Below are positions 45,236-54,432 of a stretch of DNA of 64,000 nucleotides, piece by piece. How positions within the stretch are numbered: position 1 is the first letter of the stretch; each line of letters starts with the position of its first letter. Below the pieces are notes generated by a model. That model worked only from the letters and a program-made list of their open reading frames with translations, ran no database searches and was not told the DNA's origin. Origin of the DNA: Streptomyces canus (GTDB lineage Bacteria; Actinomycetota; Actinomycetes; Streptomycetales; Streptomycetaceae); contig NZ_JAUSYQ010000002.1 of NCBI RefSeq assembly GCF_030816965.1, forward strand, positions 3,505,001-3,569,000. Direction: 5' to 3'. Made by a program: the position numbers and the translations under genes.

Positions 45236-46218
45236 AGCGCGGCCCGCTCCTTCAGCGGCTCCCACCAGGCGCGGTTGTCGCGGTACCACTGCACGGTCTC
45301 GGCGAGTCCCTGCTCGAAGCTCTTGCGGGGCTCGTAGCCGAGCTCCTCGCGGATCTTCGTGCAGTCGACGGAGTAGCGACGGTCGTGGCCCTTCCGGTCC
45401 TCGACGTACTCGACGCTGGTCTCCCAGTCGGCGCCGCACGCCTTCAGCAGCAGACCGGTGAGCTCCTTGTTGGAGAGCTCGGTGCCGCCGCCGATGTTGT
45501 AGACCTCGCCGGCGCGGCCCTTGGTGCGCACGAGCTCGATGCCCTGGACGTGGTCGTCGATGTGCAGCCAGTCACGGACGTTGCCGCCGTCGCCGTACAG
45601 CGGGACCTTCTTGCCGTCGAGGAGGTTGGTCACGAAGAGCGGGATGACCTTCTCGGGGAAGTGGTGGTGCCCGTAGTTGTTGGAGCAGCGGGTCACCCGC
45701 ACGTCGAGGCCGTGGGTGCGGTGGTACGACAGCGCGATCAGGTCACTGGACGCCTTCGCCGAGGAATACGGCGAGTTGGGCTCCAGCGGGTGCGTCTCGG
45801 GCCAGGAGCCCTCGTCGATCGAGCCGTAGACCTCGTCGGTGGAGATGTGCACGAAGGTCTTGATGCCCGCGCGGTGGGCCGCGTCGATGAGGGTGTGGGT
45901 GCCGACCACGTTGGTGCGCACGAACTCCGCGCCACCGTCGATGGAACGGTCGACGTGCGACTCGGCGGCGAAGTGGACGACCTGGTCGTGCTCGGCCATC
46001 AGCTTGCCGACCAGCTCGGGGTCGCAGATGTCGCCCTGCACGAAGGCGAAGCCCGGGTGCTCGCGCACCTCGTCGAGGTTGGCCGGGTTGCCCGCGTACG
46101 TCAGCTTGTCCAGGACGGTGATCGAGACGTCACCTGGGCCCTGAGGGCCGAGCACGGTACGGACGTAGTGCGAGCCGATGAAGCCGGCACCGCCGGTCAC
46201 CAGAATCCGAGTGGTCAT
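45232..46218 (-). CDS. rfbB: dTDP-glucose 4,6-dehydratase
   Basis: A 328-residue extended SDR converting dTDP-glucose to dTDP-4-keto-6-deoxyglucose. NAD-binding ILVTGGAGFIGSHYVRTVL, AAESHVDRSI, HISTDEVYGSID and catalytic YSSAKASSDL are diagnostic. ATG overlaps the rfbA stop (ATGA). Confidence 0.97.
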   Translation of the reverse strand: MTTRILVTGGAGFIGSHYVRTVLGPQGPGDVSITVLDKLTYAGNPANLDEVREHPGFAFVQGDICDPELVGKLMAEHDQVVHFAAESHVDRSIDGGAEFVRTNVVGTHTLIDAAHRAGIKTFVHISTDEVYGSIDEGSWPETHPLEPNSPYSSAKASSDLIALSYHRTHGLDVRVTRCSNNYGHHHFPEKVIPLFVTNLLDGKKVPLYGDGGNVRDWLHIDDHVQGIELVRTKGRAGEVYNIGGGTELSNKELTGLLLKACGADWETSVEYVEDRKGHDRRYSVDCTKIREELGYEPRKSFEQGLAETVQWYRDNRAWWEPLKERAAL

Positions 46219-47282
46219 GAAGAGATCTGCACCTTGCTGTGATCACCGAGCACGAGCCGGTGTGCCTTGGGGTTACGGGGCGCGGGCGTGACTTCGACAT
46301 CACGTCCGATGAGCGAGGCCTCCACGCGGCGCACGCCGGTCACGGACGAACCGCGCAGCACGATGGAGTACTCGATTTCGCTGTCCTCGATCCGGCAGTC
46401 CTCGGAGACGGACGTGAACGGACCGATGTAGGCGTCATTGACCACCGTGCCGGCACCGATGATGGCAGGACCGACGATCCGGCTGCCACGGACGCTGGCG
46501 CCCGCCTCGATGCGGACCCGGCCGATGATCTCGCTGGTCTCGTCGACCGTGCCCTCGTTGACCGGCTCGACGGTCTCCAGGACCGACCGGTTGACCTCCA
46601 GCATGTCGGTGACGTTGCCGGTGTCCTTCCAGTAGCCGGAGATGGTCGTGGAGCGGACGTCGCGCTTCTGGTCGATCAGCCACTGGATGGCGTGGGTGAT
46701 CTCCAGCTCGCCGCGCCAGGACGGCTCGATGGAGCGGACGGCCTCGTGGATGGCCGGGGTGAAGAGATAGACGCCGACGAGCGCCAGGTCGCTCTTGGGC
46801 TGCTTCGGCTTCTCCTCCAGGCCCACCACCCGGCCGTCGGCGTCGAGTTCGGCGACACCGAAGGAGGTGGGGTTGGGGACCCGGGTCAGCAGGATCTGCG
46901 CCTCGGGCCGCTCGGCGCGGAACTCGTCCACCAGACCGGTGATGCCGCCGACGATGAAGTTGTCGCCGAGGTACATGACGAAGTCCTCGTCACCGAGGAA
47001 CTCCTGCGCGATGAGCACGGCGTGGGCGAGGCCCAGCGGCGCTTCCTGCGGGATGTAGGTGACCTTGATCCCGAACTGGGAACCGTCACCGACCGCCTCA
47101 CGGATCTCGTCCGCGGTGTCGCCGACGACGATGCCCACCTCGCTGATCCCGGCCTCGGCGATCGCCTCCAGGCCGTAGAACAGCACTGGCTTGTTGGCGA
47201 CCGGCACCAACTGCTTGGCGGACGTGTGGGTGATCGGGCGGAGGCGGGTGCCCGCTCCCCCGGAGAGCACGAGAGCCTTCAC
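46215..47282 (-). CDS. rfbA: Glucose-1-phosphate thymidylyltransferase (long form)
   Basis: A 355-residue nucleotidyltransferase making dTDP-glucose. The N-terminal ALVLSGGAGTRLRPITHTSA is the signature motif, and YLGDNFI and GVAELDADGRVVGLEEKP follow. Residues 245-355 form a left-handed beta-helix, the long actinobacterial/antibiotic-sugar type rather than short RmlA. First gene of the rhamnose operon, reading away from rne. Confidence 0.95.
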   Translation of the reverse strand: MKALVLSGGAGTRLRPITHTSAKQLVPVANKPVLFYGLEAIAEAGISEVGIVVGDTADEIREAVGDGSQFGIKVTYIPQEAPLGLAHAVLIAQEFLGDEDFVMYLGDNFIVGGITGLVDEFRAERPEAQILLTRVPNPTSFGVAELDADGRVVGLEEKPKQPKSDLALVGVYLFTPAIHEAVRSIEPSWRGELEITHAIQWLIDQKRDVRSTTISGYWKDTGNVTDMLEVNRSVLETVEPVNEGTVDETSEIIGRVRIEAGASVRGSRIVGPAIIGAGTVVNDAYIGPFTSVSEDCRIEDSEIEYSIVLRGSSVTGVRRVEASLIGRDVEVTPAPRNPKAHRLVLGDHSKVQISS

Positions 47283-47324
47283 GAAAATCCCTTTTTGTCT
47301 AAATTAAGCGTCAATCTCGGCTCA

Positions 47325-47330
47325 CATCAT
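47325..47330 (-). promoter_or_regulatory. Candidate -10 box of the rfb operon
   Basis: TATGAT on the minus strand, 42 bp upstream of the rfbA ATG in an AT-rich gap; no convincing -35. TTGACG at about 47,310 is an alternative element. Confidence 0.25.
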
Positions 47331-47421
47331 AACCCTGGGGACAGGCCGGGGATTCACCAGCCATTCACATGATCGATCACCGATTGACAACTTTCTGTCA
47401 GTCGCAATAGCCACAGAATCA

Positions 47422-47457
47422 CGAAATCCGCCCCCGGCGAACCGGGAGCGGATTTCG
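47422..47457 (-). terminator. rne terminator hairpin
   Basis: A perfect 10-bp outer stem (47422-47431 with 47448-47457) encloses a CCCGG/CCGGG inner hairpin. Located 36 bp past the rne stop. Confidence 0.78.
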
Positions 47458-47493
47458 ATCTTCAGACGGCCGAAACTATGCGGTGACCGTCCG

Positions 47494-50400
47494 TCAGGCC
47501 TCGTCGGCCTGGGTCGAGACGGACCGCGGCGACTGCTGCTCGGCCGCCACCGTCTTCTTCGACGCCGCCTTCTTCGCGGTCGTCTTCTTGGCCACGGTCT
47601 TCTTCGCCGCCGTCTTCTTGGCGGTGGTGGCCTTCTTGGTCGCGGCCTTCTTCGCCGTGGCCTTCTTGGCCGTCTTACGGGCCGTCTTCTTGGCCGGAGC
47701 CGCCTCCTCGACGGGCGCTTCCGCCTCCGCCTCGGCCGGGGCCTCCGCCGAGGGCACGACCACGACGGCCGCTTCCTCGGACGCGGTGGGCGCGGTGGCC
47801 TTGCGGACGGCACGACGACGCGGACGGGCCGGGGCGGCGCTCTCGGCGACCGCCTCGGGCTCGGCCGACGCGGCCGGGGCCGGCTCGGCCTGCGGCTCGG
47901 CCACCGGCGCGGTCTCGGCGACCGTCACCACGGCGGCCTCGGCACCCGTCGGGGAACCGGCCGGGGCCGATGCCCTCCGGGTGGCCCGGCGGCGTGTACG
48001 GCCCTTGGGAGCGGCCTCGTCGGCGGCGGGCTCGCTCGCGGACACGGCCTCGACGACGGGGTCCTCCGCGGCGACCGGCTCGGCCTGCGCCTCGGCGGCC
48101 GTCTCCGGCTGCACGGGACGCTCGGCCTCCACCTCGGCCGGCACGGCCTGAGCGGTCGGCACCTCGACGTCCTCGGAGACCGGGCTCTCCTGGTCGGCCG
48201 GCGCCTCGGCACCGCCCGACCTCCTCGACCCGCCACCCCTCGGGGCGCCGGCCGGAGCGGACGCCCGACGGCTCGCCCTACGCCGGCCACGCCCGCGGGT
48301 GGCCGCGGCCTCCGCCTCGGCGACGCTGCTGTACAGCTCCTCGTCGGGCGCGAACTCAGCCGGGGTGAGCGCGATCGGCTCGGCCACCTCGGCGGCGAGC
48401 TCGGCCTCGGTCTCGACCTCTTCGGGCGCTTCGGGCGTTTCTACCGCGGCCACGGCCTCGTGGACGTGCTCGTCACCACCGCGCCCGCGCTTCTTGCGCT
48501 TGCCGCCGCCACCGGCGGAGGTCGGCGTCTCCATGTGCACGATGACACCGCGGCCGTTGCAGTGGACGCAGGTCTCGGAGAAGGACTCCAGCAGGCCCTG
48601 GCCGACCCGCTTGCGGGTCATCTGGACCAGGCCCAGCGAGGTCACCTCGGCGACCTGGTGCTTGGTCCGGTCCCGGCCCAGGCACTCGAGCAGGCGCCGC
48701 AGCACCAGATCCCGGTTGGACTCCAGGACCATGTCGATGAAGTCGATGACGATGATGCCGCCGAGGTCGCGCAGCCTGAGCTGACGCACGATCTCCTCGG
48801 CCGCCTCCAGGTTGTTCCTGGTGACCGTCTCCTCGAGGTTGCCGCCCTGACCGGTGAACTTGCCGGTGTTGACGTCGACGACCACCATCGCCTCGGTCCG
48901 GTCGATCACCAGCGAACCGCCGCTGGGCAGCCAGACCTTGCGGTCCAGCGCCTTGGCGAGCTGCTCGTCGATCCGGTACGTGGCGAAGACGTCGACCTCG
49001 GAGGTCCACTTCGACAGCCGGTCGGTCAGGTCGGGCGCGACGTGCGAGACGTATCCGTGGATGGTCTCCCATCCCTCGTCACCGCTGACGACGACCTTGG
49101 AGAAGTCCTCGTTGAAGATGTCGCGGACGACCCGGACGGTCATGTCCGGCTCGCCGTAGAGCAGCGTCGGGGCGTTGCCGCTCTTCGCCTTCCTCTGGAT
49201 GTCCTCCCACTGCGCCTGCAGCCGCTCGACGTCGCGGCGCAGCTCGTCCTCGCTCGCGCCCTCGGCGGCGGTGCGTACGATGACGCCCGCGTCCTCGGGG
49301 ACGATCTTCTTGAGGATGGTCTTCAGACGCGCGCGCTCGGTGTCGGGGAGCTTGCGGCTGATGCCGGTCATGGAGCCCTCGGGGACGTACACGAGGTAGC
49401 GCCCGGGCAGCGAGACCTGGCTGGTGAGCCGCGCGCCCTTGTGGCCGATCGGGTCCTTGGTCACCTGGACCAGCACCGACTGACCGGACTTCAGCGCGCT
49501 CTCGATGCGGCGCGGCCCGTTGGCCATGCCGAGCGCCTCGAAGTTGACCTCACCGGCGTAGAGCACCGCGTTGCGGCCCTTGCCGACGTCGATGAAGGCG
49601 GCCTCCATCGACGGCAGCACGTTCTGGACCTTGCCCAGGTAGACGTTGCCGACGTACGAGGTGGCCTGCTCCTTGTTGACGTAGTGCTCGACGAGCACAC
49701 CGTCCTCGAGCACGCCGATCTGCGTGCGCTCACCGCTCTGCCGGACGACCATCACCCGCTCGACGGCCTCGCGGCGGGCGAGGAACTCGGCCTCGGTGAT
49801 GATCGGGACCCGACGGCGGCCCTGCTCACGGCCCTCGCGGCGGCGCTGCTTCTTGGCCTCCAGACGGGTCGAGCCCTTGATGGACTGCACCTCGTCGGAC
49901 GGCTCCGAAACCCTTTCCCGCAGGGGGCGGGGCTCGCGCACCTTGACGACGGTCCGCTCGGGGTCGCCGTCATCGGGCTCGGTGTCCGCGGAGGAGTCCC
50001 CGGCCCGGCGACGGCGGCGACGGCGGCGACGGCTGGAGCTGGAGCCGCCGGACTCGTCGGATCGGGCGTCCTCGTCGTCCTCGTCGTCCTGCTCGGCACC
50101 CTCGTCGTCCTGGGCGGACTGGCCGGCGGCGGACTCGTCGGAGTCCTCCGAGTCCTCGTCGCCGGACGCCTCGGCCAACTCGCCCCGGCGCCTGCGACGG
50201 CCACCGCGGCGACGGCGACGCCGCGACCCGGTCTCCTCGACGTCATCCGCGTCTGCGGAGTCCTCGTCGGCGGCCTCGTCCGTCTCTTCTTCCTCTACGA
50301 CGGTCTCGGCGGCGGTCTGCTGCACCTCAGGCTCGTCACCGGCACCCCGACGACGGCGGCGGCGCCGCGGCCCGCTCTGCTCCTCGGCGATCTCCTCGAC

Positions 50401-51540
50401 CGGCTCGGCGGACTCGACCGGCTCTTCGCTCTGCCCGGTCTCCGCCTCCGCGGCGGCCTCGGCTGCGGCCCGCTGCGGGGTCTGGAACTGCGGCTCGGTG
50501 AAGACGGGCGCCTGGAACACCGCGACCGCGGGGCGCGCCGGCCGACGCACCGACTCGTCCTCGTCCTCGGCACCGCGAGCACGCCGCGCGGGCTCGGAGA
50601 ACCCGGTGGCGGCCTGGCGAACGGACCGACGGCGGGCACGGCGCGGGGCGGCGTCCTCGGCGGGGGTCTCGGCGACGGGTGCGGGGGCTTCGGAGGCGGG
50701 TTCCTGCACGGCGGGGGCCTCTGCGACCGGCTCGGACGGCGTGGCCTCGGCGGCCTCGGCCTCAGGGGCACCGGCAGGCGCGGAGACGCGGCGCGTGGCA
50801 CGGCGGCGGGAACGACGCGAGGTGGCGTCCTCGGCATCGGCGGTCTCGGCGGGCGCTTCCGCGGCCACCGGCTCGACGGTCTCGGCGACCTCCGCGGCGG
50901 CAGGCGACTCGACCGTCTCCGCGGCCTCGGGAGCACCGGCGGGCGCGGCGGCACGCCGGGAGGCCCGGCGACGCGTACGCCCGGCGGGCGCGGTGGTCTC
51001 GGCAACCGGCGCCTCATCGGCGCTCTCGGCCTCGGCAGGCGTCTCGGCGGTCACCGGAGCCTCGGCCTCGGCGGCCACGGGCGCGTCAGCGGGGGTGGAC
51101 ACCCGACGCGTCGCGCGCCGACGTGTACGCCCGGCGGGCGGGGCGGCGTCCTCGGCCTCGACGGCAGGCGCGCTCTCCGCGGCCGCGGTCTCGGCGGGTG
51201 CCTCGGTCACCACCGGCACCACGGTCTCGGCAGCCTCGGCCGCCGCGGGGGCCCCGGCAGGCGCGGAGGCCCGGCGCGTCGCACGCCGACGCGGACGCCC
51301 GGCGGGCGCAGCGGTCTCGGTGGTCTCGACGTTCTCGTCGAGCTTCTCCTCCTCGTCCGTGACGAGGTCCTCCGACTCCGCGGCCGGTATGGCCGGAGCG
51401 ACGACCTCTTCGCCGCCCGGGGCGGCGGCGACCGGCGGTCCCGCCGGCCTGGACGCGGCACGGCGCCGACGACGCGGCGGCAGGGTGTCGCTGGGAGTGT
51501 TCTGTTCGGAACCCTCGAGGGGTTCGGTCGGTTCGAGCAT
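47494..51540 (-). CDS. rne: Ribonuclease E/G with long repetitive extensions
   Basis: A 1348-residue endoribonuclease central to mRNA decay and rRNA/tRNA processing. The catalytic core lies near residues 590-1010: S1 domain (VGNVYLGKVQNVLPSMEAAF, about 625), DNase-I-like site with the metal-binding VVVDVNTGKFTG (about 885) and VIDFIDM, and a Zn-link CVHCNGRG (about 990). The first 590 residues hold degenerate repeats of (R/T)RRRATRR-x-SAPAGAP with Ala/Glu-rich spacers and acidic stretches. The last 330 residues have more such repeats and a Lys/Ala tail (KKTAKKATAKKAA) like histone H1. GGGAG lies upstream of the ATG at 51540. Confidence 0.95.
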   Translation of the reverse strand: MLEPTEPLEGSEQNTPSDTLPPRRRRRAASRPAGPPVAAAPGGEEVVAPAIPAAESEDLVTDEEEKLDENVETTETAAPAGRPRRRATRRASAPAGAPAAAEAAETVVPVVTEAPAETAAAESAPAVEAEDAAPPAGRTRRRATRRVSTPADAPVAAEAEAPVTAETPAEAESADEAPVAETTAPAGRTRRRASRRAAAPAGAPEAAETVESPAAAEVAETVEPVAAEAPAETADAEDATSRRSRRRATRRVSAPAGAPEAEAAEATPSEPVAEAPAVQEPASEAPAPVAETPAEDAAPRRARRRSVRQAATGFSEPARRARGAEDEDESVRRPARPAVAVFQAPVFTEPQFQTPQRAAAEAAAEAETGQSEEPVESAEPVEEIAEEQSGPRRRRRRRGAGDEPEVQQTAAETVVEEEETDEAADEDSADADDVEETGSRRRRRRGGRRRRRGELAEASGDEDSEDSDESAAGQSAQDDEGAEQDDEDDEDARSDESGGSSSSRRRRRRRRRAGDSSADTEPDDGDPERTVVKVREPRPLRERVSEPSDEVQSIKGSTRLEAKKQRRREGREQGRRRVPIITEAEFLARREAVERVMVVRQSGERTQIGVLEDGVLVEHYVNKEQATSYVGNVYLGKVQNVLPSMEAAFIDVGKGRNAVLYAGEVNFEALGMANGPRRIESALKSGQSVLVQVTKDPIGHKGARLTSQVSLPGRYLVYVPEGSMTGISRKLPDTERARLKTILKKIVPEDAGVIVRTAAEGASEDELRRDVERLQAQWEDIQRKAKSGNAPTLLYGEPDMTVRVVRDIFNEDFSKVVVSGDEGWETIHGYVSHVAPDLTDRLSKWTSEVDVFATYRIDEQLAKALDRKVWLPSGGSLVIDRTEAMVVVDVNTGKFTGQGGNLEETVTRNNLEAAEEIVRQLRLRDLGGIIVIDFIDMVLESNRDLVLRRLLECLGRDRTKHQVAEVTSLGLVQMTRKRVGQGLLESFSETCVHCNGRGVIVHMETPTSAGGGGKRKKRGRGGDEHVHEAVAAVETPEAPEEVETEAELAAEVAEPIALTPAEFAPDEELYSSVAEAEAAATRGRGRRRASRRASAPAGAPRGGGSRRSGGAEAPADQESPVSEDVEVPTAQAVPAEVEAERPVQPETAAEAQAEPVAAEDPVVEAVSASEPAADEAAPKGRTRRRATRRASAPAGSPTGAEAAVVTVAETAPVAEPQAEPAPAASAEPEAVAESAAPARPRRRAVRKATAPTASEEAAVVVVPSAEAPAEAEAEAPVEEAAPAKKTARKTAKKATAKKAATKKATTAKKTAAKKTVAKKTTAKKAASKKTVAAEQQSPRSVSTQADEA

Positions 51541-51803
51541 GCGGGCATTTCTCCCGTCAGGCTCCCGGGCGCCGCACCTGGTCCGGCAGGGATGCCGGTG
51601 ACGTCCGCGGCTCGCGCGATGCGCGGTGCCGCCGTCCGGGGCGCGGGCGCCGCACGGGAGCTCTCTGTGTCCTGTCTCGCCGGTTCCGTACGCCCTTGTT
51701 GGGTACGGCCTGGCGAAAGTCTTGTGGTCAGTGCACTGCCCGACCCAGGTGGCTCCCGAGTACGAGGGCTGCGCTACGACGCCCGTCCTTCGCGGGACCT
51801 TCC

Positions 51804-52568
51804 TTACGCCGGCGCCTTCGCGGCGGCAGTCGGTTCGGCCGTTGAGGGGGCCTCGACTGCCTCGCGGTCGGGCGCGAGCGGGTCGGTCACCGTGCCGGTC
51901 TCTTCATCGAGCAGCCCCTGCGCCAGCCTGGTCACCGCTGCGGGGACCGGCGGCGCCAGGTCGGCCACGGCGCGGAGACCGGACAGGACGTCGTCGGGTC
52001 GAACGGCAGGCGTCACGTGCCGAACAACCAGCCGCAGTATCGCACAGGGCTGGCCGGTCGGCCTATCAGCAGGTTCACTGTGCGTTTCAAGTTGTACGAC
52101 CGCGGGGCGGGCGTCAAAGGTCCGAAGACCGTTCTTGGTGGTGCGCTGGACCTCGATCGCCTCGGCGGCGTTGAACGCGGCGACCGCGCGCCCGGCCTCT
52201 GCCGGGTCCACGCCGTCCAGCCTGAGCTCCCACACGGAAGCGGTGAGCCGGTCGGCGAGTCCCGAGGTCCGGGCCTCGACCGCGTCGACGACATCGAGCC
52301 CGGCGGGCAGCGACTCGTCGAGGAGGAGCCGGAGCTTCTCCGGGTCGCGCGCCTGCGTGAGCGCGATCTCCAGGTACTCCGCCTCACTGCCCGTGCCGGT
52401 GGGTGCGGCATTGGCGTACGACACCTTCGGATGCGGCGTGAACCCCGCCGAGTACGCCATGGGCACCTCGGCGCGGCGCAGCGCACGCTCGAAGGCGCGC
52501 TGGAAGTCACGGTGGCTGGTGAACCGGAGGCGGCCGCGCTTGGTGTAGCGCAGTCGGATGCGCTGCAC
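51804..52568 (-). CDS. TIGR03936/DUF2344 radical SAM-associated protein
   Basis: A 254-residue protein starting QRIRLRYTKRGRLRFTSHRD, the typical DUF2344 opening; FERALRRAEVPMAYSAGFTP and PHPKVSYANA follow. The family is usually fused or adjacent to the TIGR03960 B12-binding radical SAM protein and is thought to act with it, possibly in RNA or nucleotide modification. The last 60 residues are Ala/Pro/Glu-rich. The start is taken as the GTG at 52568. Its radical SAM partner is at 55366-57345. Confidence 0.85.
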   Translation of the reverse strand: MQRIRLRYTKRGRLRFTSHRDFQRAFERALRRAEVPMAYSAGFTPHPKVSYANAAPTGTGSEAEYLEIALTQARDPEKLRLLLDESLPAGLDVVDAVEARTSGLADRLTASVWELRLDGVDPAEAGRAVAAFNAAEAIEVQRTTKNGLRTFDARPAVVQLETHSEPADRPTGQPCAILRLVVRHVTPAVRPDDVLSGLRAVADLAPPVPAAVTRLAQGLLDEETGTVTDPLAPDREAVEAPSTAEPTAAAKAPA

Positions 52569-52616
52569 CGCCGGTGCGGGCGGCGGGCCTTCGGGCTGTC
52601 GCTTGCCCAGTGTCGC

Positions 52617-53798
52617 TCAGTCCTTCGTGAGTGCGGTCGTACTGCTACCAAGAGTACGTGTGTCGGCGCCCGTCGGTTCCCGCAGGGCCACCGCCTCACG
52701 CTCACGGGTCTCGCCGACAGCGCCGGCATCGCGCACGGCGCCCGCATCGCCGAAGAGCATCCGCCGGAAGTCGGCCCGGGCCTGCCGTACGGATTCGCGG
52801 GCGGAGGCGAGGGCTGCCCGGGTGATCCGTCCCACACTGCGCGCCGCCTCGGCGACGGGGCGCAGCACCACGTCCCGGATCACGTGCCCGACCGGGGTCA
52901 GCACCGCGCGGTACACCCAGCGCACCGGCTCGACGAAGATCCACCGGAAGAGGGTCCCGAGGAACCGGCCGACAGCGAGGGAGATGTGCCCGGCGATCCG
53001 CCAGGCGTGTCCGAGCGCGTCCCACACTTCCCGGCCGACGACGGCGAGGACCCTCCCTATGGGCGCGAGGACCCAGCGCCACAGGGCGACCACCGGCAGG
53101 ACGAGCAGGATGCGGGCGATCCAGTACAGGGCGACACCGATGCCGGTGACAACGGTGCTCGCCAGCCATGCGAGCCCCCTGGCGCACCAGACGATCGCGC
53201 GCCCGATCGGCGTGAAGATCCAGGCGAGCACGGCACCGACGCCCTTGAGGAGCCACACGATCCCGTGCCCGACCGGAGTGAACATGCGCCCGTACACCCA
53301 CACCAGCCCGGCCACGATCCCCCGCGCGACCCACGCGATGCCGCGCCCGATCAGTGTGAGTACCGCGCCGACGCCCTTGAGAAGCCACACGATCCCGTGC
53401 CCGACCGGAGTGAGCACGCGCGCGTACACCCACACCAGCCCGGCCACGATCCCCCGCGCCAGCCACGCGATGCCCTGCCCGACCGGCGTCAGCACATACC
53501 GGTACAGCCACACCAGAGGGAGGACGACGAGCACCTTGGCGAGCCATCCGACCGCCTTGGCGAGGGGCACGACCACGTAGCGCCACAGGGCCACGCAGGG
53601 CCAGACCACCAGCGCCCGCCACAGCGGCCGCAGCACGCTGTCCCGCAGGAACCGCCCCACCACGACGAACGCGTCCCACACGATCCGCACGGGCACGACC
53701 AGCACGAGCACGACGATGCGTACGGGGATGCGAATCGCGACGGTCAGGCATCCCTCGGGCGGGGGCGCCTGCGGCGCGGGCTGCTTCTCCAGGTCCAT
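52617..53798 (-). CDS. Tandem-repeat, Trp/Val-rich amphipathic membrane protein
   Basis: A 393-residue protein made of successive short hydrophobic segments rich in Trp, Val and Arg. Recurrent units include LTPVGxGI(A/V)WL, ARGIVAGLVWVY (twice) and GHGIVWLLKGVGAVL (twice), on a 44-residue period (132 bp at DNA level). Segments are too short and too interrupted by Arg/Pro/Gly for classical TM helices, suggesting in-plane amphipathic helices lining a membrane. The C-terminal 110 residues are polar and basic. ATG at 53798. No known family recognised. A GNAT gene is 15 bp upstream and the DUF2344 gene 48 bp downstream. Confidence 0.75.
   Translation of the reverse strand: MDLEKQPAPQAPPPEGCLTVAIRIPVRIVVLVLVVPVRIVWDAFVVVGRFLRDSVLRPLWRALVVWPCVALWRYVVVPLAKAVGWLAKVLVVLPLVWLYRYVLTPVGQGIAWLARGIVAGLVWVYARVLTPVGHGIVWLLKGVGAVLTLIGRGIAWVARGIVAGLVWVYGRMFTPVGHGIVWLLKGVGAVLAWIFTPIGRAIVWCARGLAWLASTVVTGIGVALYWIARILLVLPVVALWRWVLAPIGRVLAVVGREVWDALGHAWRIAGHISLAVGRFLGTLFRWIFVEPVRWVYRAVLTPVGHVIRDVVLRPVAEAARSVGRITRAALASARESVRQARADFRRMLFGDAGAVRDAGAVGETREREAVALREPTGADTRTLGSSTTALTKD
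53236..53474. repeat. 132-bp-period direct repeat inside the amphipathic protein gene
   Basis: About 107 bp beginning at 53236 recurs at 53368 with six or seven mismatches. The offset is 132 bp, i.e. 44 codons in frame. This near-identity shows a recent internal duplication. Confidence 0.9.
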
Positions 53799-53813
53799 AA
53801 CGACGTAGACGCC

Positions 53814-54341
53814 TCAGTTCCCCGTACGGATCCAGTACCGCAGCTTTATGCCGCGCCGGTCCTCGAATTCTCCGCCATTGGCCTCGATCACCTTACGAGA
53901 CGCGGTGTTGGTGGCGTCACAGGTGACCAGGGCCCGGTCGATGCCCAGTTGACGGCAGACGGGCAGGGCGGCGGCGAGCATGGCGGTGGCGTGTCCCCGT
54001 CGCCGGGCGCCGAGACGGACCACGTATCCGATGTGGCCACCGAGCTCCAGCAGGTACGGGGTGAGCCGGTGCCGTATCGAGAGCCTGCCGAGGAAGGTGT
54101 CGTCCTCGACGTACCAGAGGTTCGTCATCGGCACCCAGTCCGGCCTGCGCGGCCGTTCCGTCTCCGCACGCAGCATGTCCACGTAGGCCGCGAATCCCGC
54201 AGGCTCCCGCCATGCCTTCTCGTACAGCCCGAGCTGCCCGCTCTCCAGCACGGCCGGGTCCTGGCCCGCATCGGTGAACTCGCGTACCGCGTCGAGGTAG
54301 GAGGCGTGGAACCGGACGTCGGGCAGGGTCAGCTGCGGCAT
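53814..54341 (-). CDS. GNAT-family N-acetyltransferase
   Basis: A 175-residue acetyltransferase. The acetyl-CoA loop is seen in IGYVVRLGARRRGHATAML (R/Q-x-x-G-x-A/G type: RRRGHA), then the alpha4/beta5 segment CDATNTASRKVIEANGGEF. The closest named relatives would be small-molecule or amino-acid N-acetyltransferases; the substrate is unknown. It is followed after 15 bp by the amphipathic repeat protein and is divergent from the TerD gene. Confidence 0.88.
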   Translation of the reverse strand: MPQLTLPDVRFHASYLDAVREFTDAGQDPAVLESGQLGLYEKAWREPAGFAAYVDMLRAETERPRRPDWVPMTNLWYVEDDTFLGRLSIRHRLTPYLLELGGHIGYVVRLGARRRGHATAMLAAALPVCRQLGIDRALVTCDATNTASRKVIEANGGEFEDRRGIKLRYWIRTGN

Positions 54342-54432
54342 CGCCCCATGATGGCGAGACCAGGGGCCGCCGGGCCACCGGGTTTCACGGGTCTGTTCCG
54401 TGACCCGGCGGGCGCCCGTGCACTATGTCCCC

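Noticed and set aside
48460..52548. A 1362-codon open frame on the plus strand opposite rne
   Set aside because: Mirror image of a high-GC gene: it is Gly/Leu/Arg-rich without domains, and RNase E motifs are unmistakable on the minus strand.
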